From Anaeromyxobacter soli (GTDB lineage: Bacteria > Myxococcota > Myxococcia > Myxococcales > Anaeromyxobacteraceae): DNA of 64,000 nucleotides. The notes beneath the pieces were generated by a model. The model did no database searches and was not told the origin of the DNA. It was given only the letters and a program-made list of their open reading frames with translations. A program made the position numbers and the translations under genes. This document shows, in pieces, positions 46,777 through 57,054 of this stretch; position 1 is the stretch's first letter, and the number at the start of each line of letters is the position of its first letter. The stretch lies in the NCBI RefSeq assembly GCF_022808855.1, contig NZ_JAKZLF010000001.1, forward strand, positions 432,597-496,596. The letters run 5' to 3'.

Positions 46777-47616
46777 TCACCGCGCGAGGCGCCGCAGCGC
46801 GGCGGGCGCCGCGAGGAACGCGGCGAGCGCGACCATCGTCGCGCCGGTGGGGAGCTCCCAGATCCAGGAGAGGACGTACCCTCCCGCCGCCGCCACCACG
46901 CCGAGCGCCGCCGCGAGCGGGAAGGCGACGCGGAAGCGCGCCCCGAGGAGCAGCGCCCCCGCCGCGGGCAGCGTGAGGAACGCGAAGACCGGCAGCGCCC
47001 CGAGCGCCCTCGCCGTGACCGGGATGGCGAGGCCGATGGTGAGGAACAGCACCGAGTCCCAGACCTGCACGCGCATCCCCACCGCCTGCGCCGTCTCCGC
47101 GTCGAACGACGTGAACGCGAGCTCCTTCGCGAAGAGCTGGTGGACCACGGTGCAGAGCACCGCCACCCCGGCGATGACCGCGAGGTCGCTCGCCGGCACC
47201 GCCACCGCGTTGCCGAAGACCATCCCGCCGAGATCGTGCGCGGCGTGCACGAGGCGGCTCGCGCCGAGGACCACGAGCGCCGACGACACCACCCAGGCCG
47301 TGCCGACGGTCGCCTCGGCGGGGAGCCGGCGCGACCGGAGCGCGCCGAGCACGAGCGCGCCCACCACCGAGAACGTGATCGCGACGAGCAGCTGCTCGGA
47401 GGCGTGCTCGGTCTCGATGTGGAACCGCTCCTCGGCGAGGAGCGTCGCGACGAGGCCCAGCGTCGAGAGCTGCGTGAGGGCCGCCGAGACGAACACCGTG
47501 CGCCGGAGGACGACGTACACCCCGAGCGCGCCGAGGAGCGCGCCCGCGACGACGGACGCGGCGAGCGGGACCTGCCAGATCTCGCGCGCGGCGAGGAACT
47601 CCTGGAGCGCGCTCAC
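46777..47616 (-). CDS. znuB: Metal (zinc/manganese) ABC transporter permease
   Basis: A 279-residue inner-membrane permease of the ZnuB/MntB ABC-3 family with eight or so hydrophobic helices: VAGALLGALGVYVVLRRTVF, LGLVATLLAEERF, GALVLGALRSRRLPAEA, VSSALVVLGASRLVHAAHDL and others. The cytoplasmic coupling segment reads LGALPVFAFLTLPAAGALLL. Its ATG overlaps the ATPase gene stop. Zinc is the more likely substrate from neighbours; the symbol is provisional. Confidence 0.88.
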   Translation of the reverse strand: MSALQEFLAAREIWQVPLAASVVAGALLGALGVYVVLRRTVFVSAALTQLSTLGLVATLLAEERFHIETEHASEQLLVAITFSVVGALVLGALRSRRLPAEATVGTAWVVSSALVVLGASRLVHAAHDLGGMVFGNAVAVPASDLAVIAGVAVLCTVVHQLFAKELAFTSFDAETAQAVGMRVQVWDSVLFLTIGLAIPVTARALGALPVFAFLTLPAAGALLLGARFRVAFPLAAALGVVAAAGGYVLSWIWELPTGATMVALAAFLAAPAALRRLAR

Positions 47617-48389
47617 GGGAGCACCTCCTCGCCGTTCGAGGAGAGCGGGTACACGAGCCGCCGCCCCGCCTCCTCGCGCACCGCCACCGCGCGGCCGTAG
47701 AGCGCGCCGAGCGCGTCCGGGCGGAGCATCTCGTCGAGGCTGCCCACCCGGAACAGCCTCCGGTCCTTGTCCACGAACGCGAGCGCGCGGGCGTAGTTGG
47801 CCACCGCCTCGAGGCGGTGCGAGACCATCACGATCGTGAGCGCGCCGTTGCGCTGCAGCTCCCGCAGCAGGTCCATGAGGCCCAGCTCGGCGGCGGGATC
47901 CATGCCGCTCGTGGGCTCGTCGAGCGCGAGGAGCTCGGGATCGGCGACCAGCGCCCGCGCGATGAGCGTGCGCTGGCGCTGTCCGCCCGAGAGCTCGCCG
48001 AAGCGCTTCTCCGCGAGGTGCTCCACGCCCACGCGGGAGAGCGCGCGCCGGGCCTCTTCCCGGTCGGCGCGGCGGGGCCGCCGCCAGGGCCCGAGGACCG
48101 GCACGCGGCCCATCAGCGTCACCTCCCCCGCGGTGAAGGGCCAGATGGTGTCCACGTGCTCGCGCTGCGGCACGTAGCCGACGCGCAGCCCCTCCCGCCG
48201 CACCACGCGGCCCGCCACCGGAGCGTGGGCGCCGAGCAGGGTCCGGAGGAGCGTCGTCTTCCCGCCGCCGTTCGGGCCGACCACCGCCAGGAACTCGCCC
48301 GGTCCGACGGCGAGGTCGAGCCCCTGGAGGAGCGGCCGGCGGCCGTACCCGATGGCCGCGCCCTCGAGGCGCACGAGCGCGCCGCTCAT
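47613..48389 (-). CDS. znuC: Metal ABC transporter ATP-binding protein
   Basis: A 258-residue ABC ATPase. Walker A is GPNGGGKTT (about 38-46), Q loop YVPQREHVD, signature LSGGQRQR, Walker B LLALDEPTSG and the H loop VMVSHRLEAV. A 15-residue C-terminal extension follows the usual domain. It overlaps the binding-protein gene upstream (ATGA) and the permease downstream, so translation of the three is coupled. Confidence 0.92.
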   Translation of the reverse strand: MSGALVRLEGAAIGYGRRPLLQGLDLAVGPGEFLAVVGPNGGGKTTLLRTLLGAHAPVAGRVVRREGLRVGYVPQREHVDTIWPFTAGEVTLMGRVPVLGPWRRPRRADREEARRALSRVGVEHLAEKRFGELSGGQRQRTLIARALVADPELLALDEPTSGMDPAAELGLMDLLRELQRNGALTIVMVSHRLEAVANYARALAFVDKDRRLFRVGSLDEMLRPDALGALYGRAVAVREEAGRRLVYPLSSNGEEVLP

Positions 48390-49285
48390 CGCGCCGCCCC
48401 GGCCACGCGCGTGACGAGCATGTCCACGTACTTCTCGTAGCCGTCGAGCCCGGGCTCGCCCCCGACGTCGCCGGGGATCTGCACCACCTTGGCGCCGGAG
48501 TACTTCGCCACGACGTCCGCCGACCGCCGGTCGTAGTAGTTCTCGAGCACGATCGCCTTCACCCCCTCGCGCTTCGCCAGGCCGACGAGGTCGGCGAGGT
48601 GCGCGGGCGGCGGCGGGACGCCGGGGCGGGGCTCGAGCTCGCCCACCGACTGCAGCCCCGTCCACTCGAGGAAGTAGGGCAGCGTCCGGTGCTGGGTGAT
48701 GATCTTCCGCCCCTTCACGGGCGCGAGCGCCGCCTGCCAGCGCGGGATCGCCGCCTCGATCCTGCCGCGGAACGCGGCGAGGTTCTTCTGGTAGCGATCG
48801 GCACCGCCGGGATCCAGCGCCGCGAGCCGCCCGGCGATCGCCTCCGCGACCTTCAGCGCGCGGCGCGGGTCGGTGAGGAAGTGCGGGTTGCCGCCGGGGT
48901 GGAGGTCGCCGCGGCTGCGGTCGACGACGCCGGTCGGCACGTCGAGCACCTGGATCACGCTCGCGGCGGTGAGCCGCCGCGGGCCGCCGGGCTGGATCTG
49001 GGCGTTCCGGGACTGGTTCACGAGCGGCGGCAGCCAGCCGATCTCGAGGTCGAGGCCGACGTCCACGAGGAGGTCGGCGTTCCTGAGCTTCACCGCGAGG
49101 ATCGGGTTCGCGTCCACGAAGTGCGGGTCCTGCACGCCGCGGGAGAGGCTCTCCACGCGGGCGCGATCGCCGCCGACCTCGCGCGCGAGCGCGGCGAGCC
49201 CCTCGGTGGTGGTGACGACCTTGGGCTCGGCGGCGGCGAGCGCGGGCAGGAGCAGGGCGAGCGATGCGAGCAGCGAGGTGCGCAT
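48386..49285 (-). CDS. znuA: Metal ABC transporter substrate-binding protein
   Basis: A 299-residue periplasmic cluster A-I binding protein. The signal is MRTSLLASLALLLPALAAA. Candidate metal ligands are His in VQDPHFVDAN, His in GNPHFLTDPRRA, His in IITQHRTLPYFLEWTG and an acidic residue near the C-terminus (GGEPGLDGYEKYVD). It lacks the long His-rich loop of many ZnuA proteins. First gene of the ABC trio. Confidence 0.9.
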   Translation of the reverse strand: MRTSLLASLALLLPALAAAEPKVVTTTEGLAALAREVGGDRARVESLSRGVQDPHFVDANPILAVKLRNADLLVDVGLDLEIGWLPPLVNQSRNAQIQPGGPRRLTAASVIQVLDVPTGVVDRSRGDLHPGGNPHFLTDPRRALKVAEAIAGRLAALDPGGADRYQKNLAAFRGRIEAAIPRWQAALAPVKGRKIITQHRTLPYFLEWTGLQSVGELEPRPGVPPPPAHLADLVGLAKREGVKAIVLENYYDRRSADVVAKYSGAKVVQIPGDVGGEPGLDGYEKYVDMLVTRVAGAAR

Positions 49286-49294
49286 GGTGATCTC

Positions 49295-50608
49295 CTAGAA
49301 CGGGTGCGCGCCGTGCGCGCCGATGCCGAACTCGAGCTGGACGAGCGTCTCGAGGCCGTCCTGTCCGCCCGGCCGCCGGTCGTACGCGACCTGCAGCCGG
49401 AGCCGCTGGAACTCCGAGGGGAGCCACGCCGCGAGCGCGGCCACGCGCTGCTCGGTCCCGGGCTCCGCCTCCCCTGCCGACGGCGCCCACTCGTAGCGCG
49501 CGCCGTAGCCGAAGTAGCTCCCCTGCCGCCAGAACGCCTGCGCCCAGCCGCCGGTGTCCGTGCCGCGCGGCGCGTCCGGGACGCCGCGAAAGCGGCGCGC
49601 GTACAGCTCGCCGGAGAGCGCGAGGTAGGACCGGCTCTCGAGCGGGCGGAAGCGCAGGTACAGATCCACACCGCCGAGGTCGCGGAACGCTCCGCCGCCC
49701 GGCTCGTCCCGGCGCGCCGCGGAGAGCCCGAGGCCGAGCGTCGCCGTCGCCGCGAGCGGGAAGAACTGCTCGAGGCGCGCGATGCCGGTGAGCGCCTCGG
49801 CCTCCCCCGCCCCGGGCGCCGTGCTCTGGGCCGCGAGGTGGAGCGTCGCGAACCAGGGCAGGGGCGCGAGCCAGCTCGCGTCCACGCCCGGGCCCGAGAG
49901 CACCTCGTCGGCGAGGAGCCGCGAGCGCGCGAGGGGCGCGTCCACGAACTCCCAGACGTGCGGGTGCTGCTGGTTCTGGCGGCCGAAGGGGCTGAAGAGC
50001 TTCCCCGCGCGGAGCTGCAGGCCGGCGGGGAGCGAGAGCGTCGTCAGGTACGCCTCCTCCACGTCGGCGCCGTCCGGCGTGAACGAGACGAACGCGTCGG
50101 CGCGCGCGTAGGGATCCACGACGGCCTGGAGCCCGAGCTCGAGCTCCTGGAACTGGAAGCCCGGCTTGTCCGCCGGGCCGAAGGGCCCCGAGCGCGGGGA
50201 GAGCTTCCCGATGTCGTAGGTCCCGAAGGTCGCGGCGCCGCTGCCGATGGCGCTCACGTCGGGCAGGAGCAGCACGCGCGCGTAGCGGGCCGCGTCGGAG
50301 GGCGCGGCGCCCGCCGTACCCGGGGCGGCCGCCCCGCCCTGGCCCGGGGTCTCCCCGCCGCCGGCCGCCGGCTGCCCGCTCGAAGCGGGCGCACCGCCCA
50401 GCTCGCGCGTGATGTCCTCCTCGAGCTTCTTCTTCTCCGCCTCGGACTGCTCGGCGGGTGCTCCGGGAGGCCCCTGCGGCGCGCGCGCCGGCGGACTCGC
50501 CTCACCGCTCGCCGCGCCGGTCGAAGCTGCCGGCGTCTCCTGCGCGCCGCCTTGCTGCGGCAGCGCGAGGACTGCGGCGAGCACGCTCGCCGCGATCGTC
50601 GTTCTCAT
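49295..50608 (-). CDS. Outer-membrane beta-barrel-like protein of the metal operon
   Basis: A 437-residue exported protein. The signal is MRTTIAASVLAAVLALPQQG. A Pro/Gly/Ala linker with an acidic-basic helix (SEAEKKKLEEDITRELGG) spans about 25-105. A beta-rich domain follows, with alternating strands (FQFQELELGLQAVVDPYARA, GLQLRAGKLFSPFGRQNQQH, TLHLAAQSTAPGAG, YLALSGELYARRF) and a terminal Phe, as in outer-membrane barrels. It lies 9 bp ahead of znuA, so a porin-like role in zinc entry is inferred. Confidence 0.75.
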   Translation of the reverse strand: MRTTIAASVLAAVLALPQQGGAQETPAASTGAASGEASPPARAPQGPPGAPAEQSEAEKKKLEEDITRELGGAPASSGQPAAGGGETPGQGGAAAPGTAGAAPSDAARYARVLLLPDVSAIGSGAATFGTYDIGKLSPRSGPFGPADKPGFQFQELELGLQAVVDPYARADAFVSFTPDGADVEEAYLTTLSLPAGLQLRAGKLFSPFGRQNQQHPHVWEFVDAPLARSRLLADEVLSGPGVDASWLAPLPWFATLHLAAQSTAPGAGEAEALTGIARLEQFFPLAATATLGLGLSAARRDEPGGGAFRDLGGVDLYLRFRPLESRSYLALSGELYARRFRGVPDAPRGTDTGGWAQAFWRQGSYFGYGARYEWAPSAGEAEPGTEQRVAALAAWLPSEFQRLRLQVAYDRRPGGQDGLETLVQLEFGIGAHGAHPF

Positions 50609-50711
50609 GTCGTCCTGCTCCCGGGCGCGCGAGGCGCCCCTGGCCCGTCGTCACGGCTGCGCGACGCACCCCTGGTGAATGGGGCGGCCGCGGTTCGCGA
50701 AAGGCAACCGG

Positions 50712-50978
50712 CTACGCGGGGACGGGAGGGGACTGACCGGGGACTGCGCCGAGCGGAGCGCCGGCCAGAGGCGGGAGCCCGGGCGGGAGGATCACCTCGC
50801 CCGTGACCAGCGGCGAGGGCCTGAGCTCGGGGGTGGCGCGGGTCGCGACGTCGCCGATGCGCGAGACGCACACCGCGCACGGGTGCCCGCCGCTCCCGGG
50901 GTCCTCGAGGTGGACGTGCGGCGCGATCGCCGTGAGCGCCAGGTAGGCCGCGAGGGCCGCGGCGATGAGCGCGCGCAT
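50712..50978 (-). CDS. Small exported protein with CxxC, first gene of the metal cluster
   Basis: An 88-residue protein starting MRALIAAALAAYLALTAIAP, a signal or anchor. The mature part begins HVHLEDPGSGGHPCAVCVSR, where closely spaced His and Cys residues could bind metal, and ends Pro-rich. Similar small proteins occur with zinc-transport operons, but I cannot name the family. A TTGACA lies on the same strand at 51017-51012. Confidence 0.6.
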   Translation of the reverse strand: MRALIAAALAAYLALTAIAPHVHLEDPGSGGHPCAVCVSRIGDVATRATPELRPSPLVTGEVILPPGLPPLAGAPLGAVPGQSPPVPA

Positions 50979-51011
50979 CGGCGGGAGAGGATGTTCGGGC
51001 GACCGGGGTGC

Positions 51012-51017
51012 TGTCAA
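51012..51017 (-). promoter_or_regulatory. Candidate -35 (TTGACA) of the metal operon
   Basis: A perfect TTGACA on the minus strand, 34 bp ahead of the small exported protein gene. The -10 region at the expected distance (ACATCC) is poor, and no clear Zur-type palindrome is seen. Confidence 0.35.
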
Positions 51018-51058
51018 GCCAATCGCCCGGACGCCCGGACGGGCCGCGGGCAGTGTCG

Positions 51059-52231
<1,173 letters not shown>

Positions 52232-52233
52232 CG

Positions 52234-52569
52234 CTACAGGATCTGCTGGAGCTTCATCGCGAGGCCCATGTCGCCCTGGATCTTGAGCTTGCCGGACATG
52301 AAGGCCATCTGCGCGTTGAGCTTGCCGTTCACGATGTTCAGGAAGTCGGCGTCGGTGGCGGCCACCGTGCACTTCGCGTTCGGTGCGTGCCCCTCGGCGA
52401 CCCGGCCGCCCGGCGCCGTGCAGTCCACCGTCCAGACGCCACCGCCCGGGCCCGAGATGTTGAACTGGTACACGGCGCTGATCTTCTGCACCACGTCCGG
52501 CTTCGCCTGGAAGCGACCCGGGATGTGGCGCTCGAACACGTCCTTCACGCTCGTCACTTGCTCGGCCAT
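52234..52569 (-). CDS. SCP2 sterol-carrier domain protein
   Basis: A 111-residue single-domain SCP2 protein: VKDVFERHIPGRFQAKPDVV, YQFNISGPGGGVWTVDCTAP, KCTVAATDADFLNIVNGKLN and AFMSGKLKIQGDMGLAMKLQ, which covers the lipid-binding tunnel and the conserved SGKLKIQGD block. Carries acyl-CoA or lipid. Coupled to the CoA-transferase gene behind it. Confidence 0.92.
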   Translation of the reverse strand: MAEQVTSVKDVFERHIPGRFQAKPDVVQKISAVYQFNISGPGGGVWTVDCTAPGGRVAEGHAPNAKCTVAATDADFLNIVNGKLNAQMAFMSGKLKIQGDMGLAMKLQQIL

Positions 52570-52667
52570 CGGGCGGGGCCTCCTCGGCGCGCACCGATTC
52601 GGAAATCGGCGCGGCGTCGATGATACGTATTGGCCCGCGGAAGGGCTGTCAAGCGAGGGCTGCAGCG

Positions 52668-53063
52668 CTACGGGCGAGGGCGGGCGCGGAGCACGTCGGC
52701 CACGGCGGAGGTGAGCGCGTCGGGATCGACGGGCTTGATGAGCACCGCGTCGACCTCCCGCCCGCGCGCTCTCGCGATGTCGTCGCGCTCCGCCCAGCCC
52801 GTGACGATCACCACCGGGACCGTGGGGGCGATGGACTTCGCGGCCTTCGCCATCTCGAGCCCGCCCATCCCGGGCATGCCGACGTCGGTGACGACGACGT
52901 CGATCGAGTGCTCGGAGAGCGTCTTCAGCCCTTCCTGACCGCTCGCGGCCGGAAGCACCACGTAGCCCGACGCCTCGAGGACCTCGGCCATCAGCTCCCG
53001 GTTGTCGTCGTCGTCCTCGACGAGGAGGACTCGAAGGCCGCTCTGGTCCACCTGGCCCCCCAT
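52668..53063 (-). CDS. Single-domain response regulator
   Basis: A 131-residue CheY-like receiver: RVLLVEDDDDNRELMAEVLE with the acidic pocket, phosphoacceptor Asp in VVVTDVGMPGMGGLEM, conserved Thr in VVIVTGWAERDD and Lys in AVLIKPVDPDAL. No output domain. No kinase adjacent; orphan kinases elsewhere in the window are possible partners. Confidence 0.92.
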   Translation of the reverse strand: MGGQVDQSGLRVLLVEDDDDNRELMAEVLEASGYVVLPAASGQEGLKTLSEHSIDVVVTDVGMPGMGGLEMAKAAKSIAPTVPVVIVTGWAERDDIARARGREVDAVLIKPVDPDALTSAVADVLRARPRP

Positions 53064-53151
53064 GGGTTGGCTCGGCCCCCGCTGACCTGGTGCCGGCGAC
53101 AGTAGAGCAATGCTCCCCCCGGGCGCGAGCGCCCGTGGGGGGGAGCCCCGG

Positions 53152-54966
53152 CTACTCCAAGTAGAACGAGTCGAGGAGGTCCTTGTAGTTCTGCGTGACG
53201 ACCTTGCGCTTGACCTTGAGCGTGGGCGTCAGCTCCCCCGACTCCTGCGTGAAGTCCCGCGGCACGATCGCGAACTTCTTGATGGTGGAGTAGCTCGCCT
53301 GCTTGGCGTTGAGCGCGTCGATCGCCTTCTGGATCTGGGCGCGCACGCGCGGGTCCTCGTGGAGCGCGGCGCCCGCCGGGACGCCGGCGTCGGTCGCCCA
53401 CTTGCGGGCGTTCTCCTCGTTGAGCGCGACGAGCGCCGAGAGGAACTTCCGCTTGTCGCCGTGCACCATCACCTGCGAGACGAGCGGCTCCGTCTTGAGC
53501 TCGTTCTCGAGGTTCTGCGGCGCGACGTTCTTCCCGCCCGCCGTGACGATGATGTCCTTCTTGCGGTCGGTGATCCGGAGGTGGCCCGCCTCGTCGAGGT
53601 AGCCGATGTCCCCCGTGTACAGCCAGCCATCCCGCAGCACCTCCGCGGTCGCCGCCGGGGCGTTGTAGTACCCCTTCATCACGCCGGCGCCCTTCACGAG
53701 GATCTCGCCGTCGTCCGCGATCCGCACCTCGGTCCCGGGCACCGGCGGCCCGACCGTGCCGATCCGGTTCTCGCCCGGGCGGTTCACGAACGTGCCGGCG
53801 GACGACTCGGTGAGGCCGTAGCCCTCGAGGATGGTGAAGCCGAGCACGCCGAAGAAGTGGGCGATCTTCGGGGAGAGCGGCGCGCCGCCGGACACGAAGA
53901 GCCGCATGCGCCCGCCGAACTTCTCCTCGAGCGCGTGCGTGAGCTTCGGGAACACCAGCTTCTTGCCCACGAGGAAGCCGAAGGACGAGTAGCTCTTCCC
54001 CTGCTCGGCCGCGGTCGCGTACTGCTCGAAGCTCTCCATGGCGAGCTGGAAGAGCTTGCCCTTGAGGCCCGGCGTCGCGAGGCCCTTCGAGATGACCGTG
54101 TTGTAGGCCTTCTCGAAGATGCGCGGCACGGAGGGCATCACCGTCGGCCGCACCTCCGAGGCGTTGTCGAGGATCTTCTCGAGCGACTCCACGAACGCGC
54201 AGGTCGCGCCCGTGGCGAACCAGACGGCCTCGATGACCTTCGCGAACGAGTGCGCCATCGGCAGGAACATGAGGACGAGGTCGTCCGGGCCGATGAGCCG
54301 GATCTGCTCGATCGCATACCCCTCGTAGACCCAGTTGCCGTGGGTGAGGACGACGCCCTTCGGGTTGCCGGTCGTGCCGGAGGTGTAGATGAAGCTCGCC
54401 GGCGCGTCCGGGCCGACCACCGCGAGGCGGGCGGCGTGCGCGTCGGGGTTCGCGCGCCGCCACTCCGCGCCCGAGCGCTCCAGGTCCGCGAGCGTGCGCT
54501 CGAACGGATCCGCCGCGATCCCGGTCGCGCGGATGATGCCCTCGAGGGCGGGCAGCTTGCCCCGCACGTCGCGGATCTTCGCGACCTGCACGTCGGTGTC
54601 GCAGAAGACGAAGCGCGCCCCGGAGTCGGCCAGGATGTACTGGCACTCGGCGGCCTTGTTCGACTGGTAGATCGTGACCGTGATCCCCGCGGCGCCGAGG
54701 ATGCCCAGATCGGCGAGGATCCACTCGATGTTGGTCTCGCCGATGATCGCCACCCGGTCTCCGGGGTGGAGCCCGATGGCGGCGAGGCCGTCGGCGACGT
54801 CGCGTGCCCGGCGGGCGAGGTCCGCCCAGGAGACCTCCTGCCAGCGCCCCTCGCGCTTCATCTTCACGGCGGTGCGATCGGCGCGCGCCTTCGCCTGCGC
54901 CTCGAACAGCGCGACCAGGTTGCGCGCGGCGGGCGACCCCGTCTTCAGCTCGGCCTCGGCGATCAT
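53152..54966 (-). CDS. Long-chain fatty-acid-CoA ligase (AMP-forming)
   Basis: A 604-residue adenylate-forming enzyme. SFIYTSGTTGNPKGVVLTHG is the P-loop (A3), GYGLTESSAGTFVNRPG the A5, YTGDIGYLDEAGHLRITDRK the A7/A8 and KNVAPQNLENELK the hinge end. The catalytic lysine region near the C-terminus is KVKRKVVTQNYKDLLDSFY. This matches the FadD15/ACSL-type long-chain ligases. The start at 54966 has GAGGAGAA upstream; an extension to 55035 is unlikely. Follows the TPR gene by 10 bp. Confidence 0.93.
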   Translation of the reverse strand: MIAEAELKTGSPAARNLVALFEAQAKARADRTAVKMKREGRWQEVSWADLARRARDVADGLAAIGLHPGDRVAIIGETNIEWILADLGILGAAGITVTIYQSNKAAECQYILADSGARFVFCDTDVQVAKIRDVRGKLPALEGIIRATGIAADPFERTLADLERSGAEWRRANPDAHAARLAVVGPDAPASFIYTSGTTGNPKGVVLTHGNWVYEGYAIEQIRLIGPDDLVLMFLPMAHSFAKVIEAVWFATGATCAFVESLEKILDNASEVRPTVMPSVPRIFEKAYNTVISKGLATPGLKGKLFQLAMESFEQYATAAEQGKSYSSFGFLVGKKLVFPKLTHALEEKFGGRMRLFVSGGAPLSPKIAHFFGVLGFTILEGYGLTESSAGTFVNRPGENRIGTVGPPVPGTEVRIADDGEILVKGAGVMKGYYNAPAATAEVLRDGWLYTGDIGYLDEAGHLRITDRKKDIIVTAGGKNVAPQNLENELKTEPLVSQVMVHGDKRKFLSALVALNEENARKWATDAGVPAGAALHEDPRVRAQIQKAIDALNAKQASYSTIKKFAIVPRDFTQESGELTPTLKVKRKVVTQNYKDLLDSFYLE

Positions 54967-54976
54967 CGCGTTCTCC

Positions 54977-55792
54977 TCACTCGGCGAGCTTGCGGCGGGC
55001 GATCCCCTGCCAGCGCCGCTCCTCGGCTTCGTCATAGCGTCCGGGCGCGTCCGCGGCAGCCTTCTCGAGCTGCTCGCGCGCCTCGCGCTTCCGCCCCTGC
55101 TTGCGGTAGGTGTCCGCGAGGTAGACGCGCGCGCGGACGTTGTCCGGGTTGCGCCCGAGCGCGTCCTTGAGCGCCCGCTCGGACTTTCGCGCGTCGTACT
55201 TGGGCCAGGGCAGCTCGTACCAGAAGCGGCCCCAGGCGGTCTGGATGGCGCCTCCCCCGAACCCGGGGTCGATCTTCTCGGCGTGCGAGAGCCGGTCCTT
55301 GAACTTCCCCTCCAGGCCCTCGCGCAGCGCGCGCAGGATGCCGAGCCCCAGCGCGTACTGCCCCATGCCCGCGGCCGCGTAGTTCCATCCCTCGACGCGC
55401 GCCGGGTTCGCCCGGATCGCCCGCTCGCCGTAGTCCCAGGCGCGCTTGCCGAGCCGCGTCTGCTCGTCCTTCGGCAGCGAGGGATCGTCCGCGAGCCAGA
55501 CCTCGAGGCGCGCCCGCCGCCAGAGCACCTCGTAGTCCTCGGGCCCGAGGCGCTCCGCCTCGTCGAGCGCGGCGCCCACGGCCGCGAGCTCGGCGGGATC
55601 CGCGCGGCGGACGTACGCGGCGTCGGCGCGCGCGACGAGCGACGCGAGCGTCTGACTCGACGCAGCGGCCGCCGGTCCTGCCGGGGCGGCCGAGGAGAGC
55701 GCGGTCGCGAGAACGAGCGCGAGGGCGGGGACCATGAACGAGTTGTTGCACACCCGCGCCCGGCCGCGCAGGCTCCGGACGGAGGTCTTCAC
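54977..55792 (-). CDS. Exported TPR-like protein
   Basis: A 271-residue protein (253 if it starts at 55735). MVPALALVLATALSSAAPAG is the signal peptide core, preceded in the longer version by a basic stretch. Repeats of tetratricopeptide type follow: GERAIRANPARVEGWNYAAA, DALGRNPDNVRARVYLADTY and QGRKREAREQLEKAAADAPG. Probably periplasmic and cotranscribed with the acyl-CoA ligase. Role unknown. Confidence 0.78.
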   Translation of the reverse strand: MKTSVRSLRGRARVCNNSFMVPALALVLATALSSAAPAGPAAAASSQTLASLVARADAAYVRRADPAELAAVGAALDEAERLGPEDYEVLWRRARLEVWLADDPSLPKDEQTRLGKRAWDYGERAIRANPARVEGWNYAAAGMGQYALGLGILRALREGLEGKFKDRLSHAEKIDPGFGGGAIQTAWGRFWYELPWPKYDARKSERALKDALGRNPDNVRARVYLADTYRKQGRKREAREQLEKAAADAPGRYDEAEERRWQGIARRKLAE

Positions 55793-55824
55793 GATCCGTC
55801 ACCCGGCGGGTGCGGATGACCCGG

Positions 55825-57054
55825 TCAGCCGGCGCAGATCAGCTGGAGCTGCACGCGATCGCCCTGCTGGAGCCGGCACGCGTTCTGGAACGTGACGGTC
55901 GCGGGGCGCCCCGAGAGGGGGGGCGTGTAGACCGCGCCGGCAGTGGCCGCCTCGGCCGTACCGTCGAGCGCGACCGTGCAAGGGATGGTCTCGAGCCCCG
56001 CGCGATCCACTCCGACCGCGAGCATGCGCCAGTCCGCGGGGGTCCCCTGGAGCGGCACCGACTGGGCGACGAGCAGGCCGGCGATGTCCTCGAGGATGCT
56101 CTTGAAGCTCGCGTCGCAGATGGAGCCGGTCCGGGTCCGCACGCTCCCGAGCGCGCTCGCGAGCTCCGTGAAGCGGAGCCCGCCGTCGAGCGCGGTCCCG
56201 CACACGTCGTTCGCGCAGGTGGCGCACGACGGCTCACCGCTCGCCGGGTCCACGCCGACGATGGATGCGACCACGACCTCCCGGCGCTCTCCGTCGATCG
56301 GGTCGCGGAGGAAGGTCACGACGTCGCCGATCGAGTCGAGGCTCGAGGCCTTGAAGCCCGGGTTGTGGCAGTCGACGTCGTCGACGGCGAAGGGCGCGGC
56401 CGTGTCGGAGCAGTCGTCCTCGTCGGAGACGAAGACGACCGCGAGCCGCGCCCCGCTCCGCAGGAACCCGGCGTTCGTGCCGTCCGCGATGCGATCGGAG
56501 AGCGCCAGGCGCGCCGCGCGGAACGGCTGCTCCTTGAACGTGCCGTAGGTGCCGACCCGCACGTTCGCCTTGAAGTCGTCGACGAGCGAGGGCGAGGAGG
56601 CGGTGAGGATGCGCGTCCCCTCGAAGCCCGTGCCGGACTTCCAGAGGATGTCGCCGGGCACCGCCACCCCGGGGGAGCTCTGCTGGATGGCGATGAGCGC
56701 GCCGTCCGGGAACGGCTTCCCCGTGGCCGGGCCGCTCGTGTACGCCTGGCCGCTGGTGGCGGTGGCGCCGTAGTCCTCGACCGAGGTGGAGGTGATCCCG
56801 ATCTGGAACTCGTTCGCCACGGGCGCGGCGACGAGCGCGGTGATGAACGCGTTCAGGTTGTCGCGCAGGTTCGCCTGCTCCTCGTCCATCGAGATCGAGT
56901 CGTCGATGACGAAGAGGATGTCCGTCTTCACCGCCGCCGGAACGACCTGCGTCGACTCGCAGCGGGTGACCGCCTGCGAGGGCACCTGCTCGCAGGCGGC
57001 GAGCGCGAGCGCGCCCACCGCGAGGAGCGAGCCGGCGCGGGCCGCCCGGCTCAC
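55825..57054 (-). CDS. VWA-domain lipoprotein, second of pair
   Basis: A 409-residue surface lipoprotein. The GTG at 57054 overlaps the stop of the preceding VWA gene as GTGA. The signal VSRAARAGSLLAVGALALAA is followed by lipobox Cys (ACEQ). The VWA domain has the MIDAS motif DDSIS in ILFVIDDSISMDEEQ, then VFVSDEDDCSDTAAP. Several cysteine pairs (PSCATCANDVCG) suggest disulfides. Such proteins are frequent in myxobacteria; adhesion or protein binding is likely. Confidence 0.85.
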   Translation of the reverse strand: MSRAARAGSLLAVGALALAACEQVPSQAVTRCESTQVVPAAVKTDILFVIDDSISMDEEQANLRDNLNAFITALVAAPVANEFQIGITSTSVEDYGATATSGQAYTSGPATGKPFPDGALIAIQQSSPGVAVPGDILWKSGTGFEGTRILTASSPSLVDDFKANVRVGTYGTFKEQPFRAARLALSDRIADGTNAGFLRSGARLAVVFVSDEDDCSDTAAPFAVDDVDCHNPGFKASSLDSIGDVVTFLRDPIDGERREVVVASIVGVDPASGEPSCATCANDVCGTALDGGLRFTELASALGSVRTRTGSICDASFKSILEDIAGLLVAQSVPLQGTPADWRMLAVGVDRAGLETIPCTVALDGTAEAATAGAVYTPPLSGRPATVTFQNACRLQQGDRVQLQLICAG

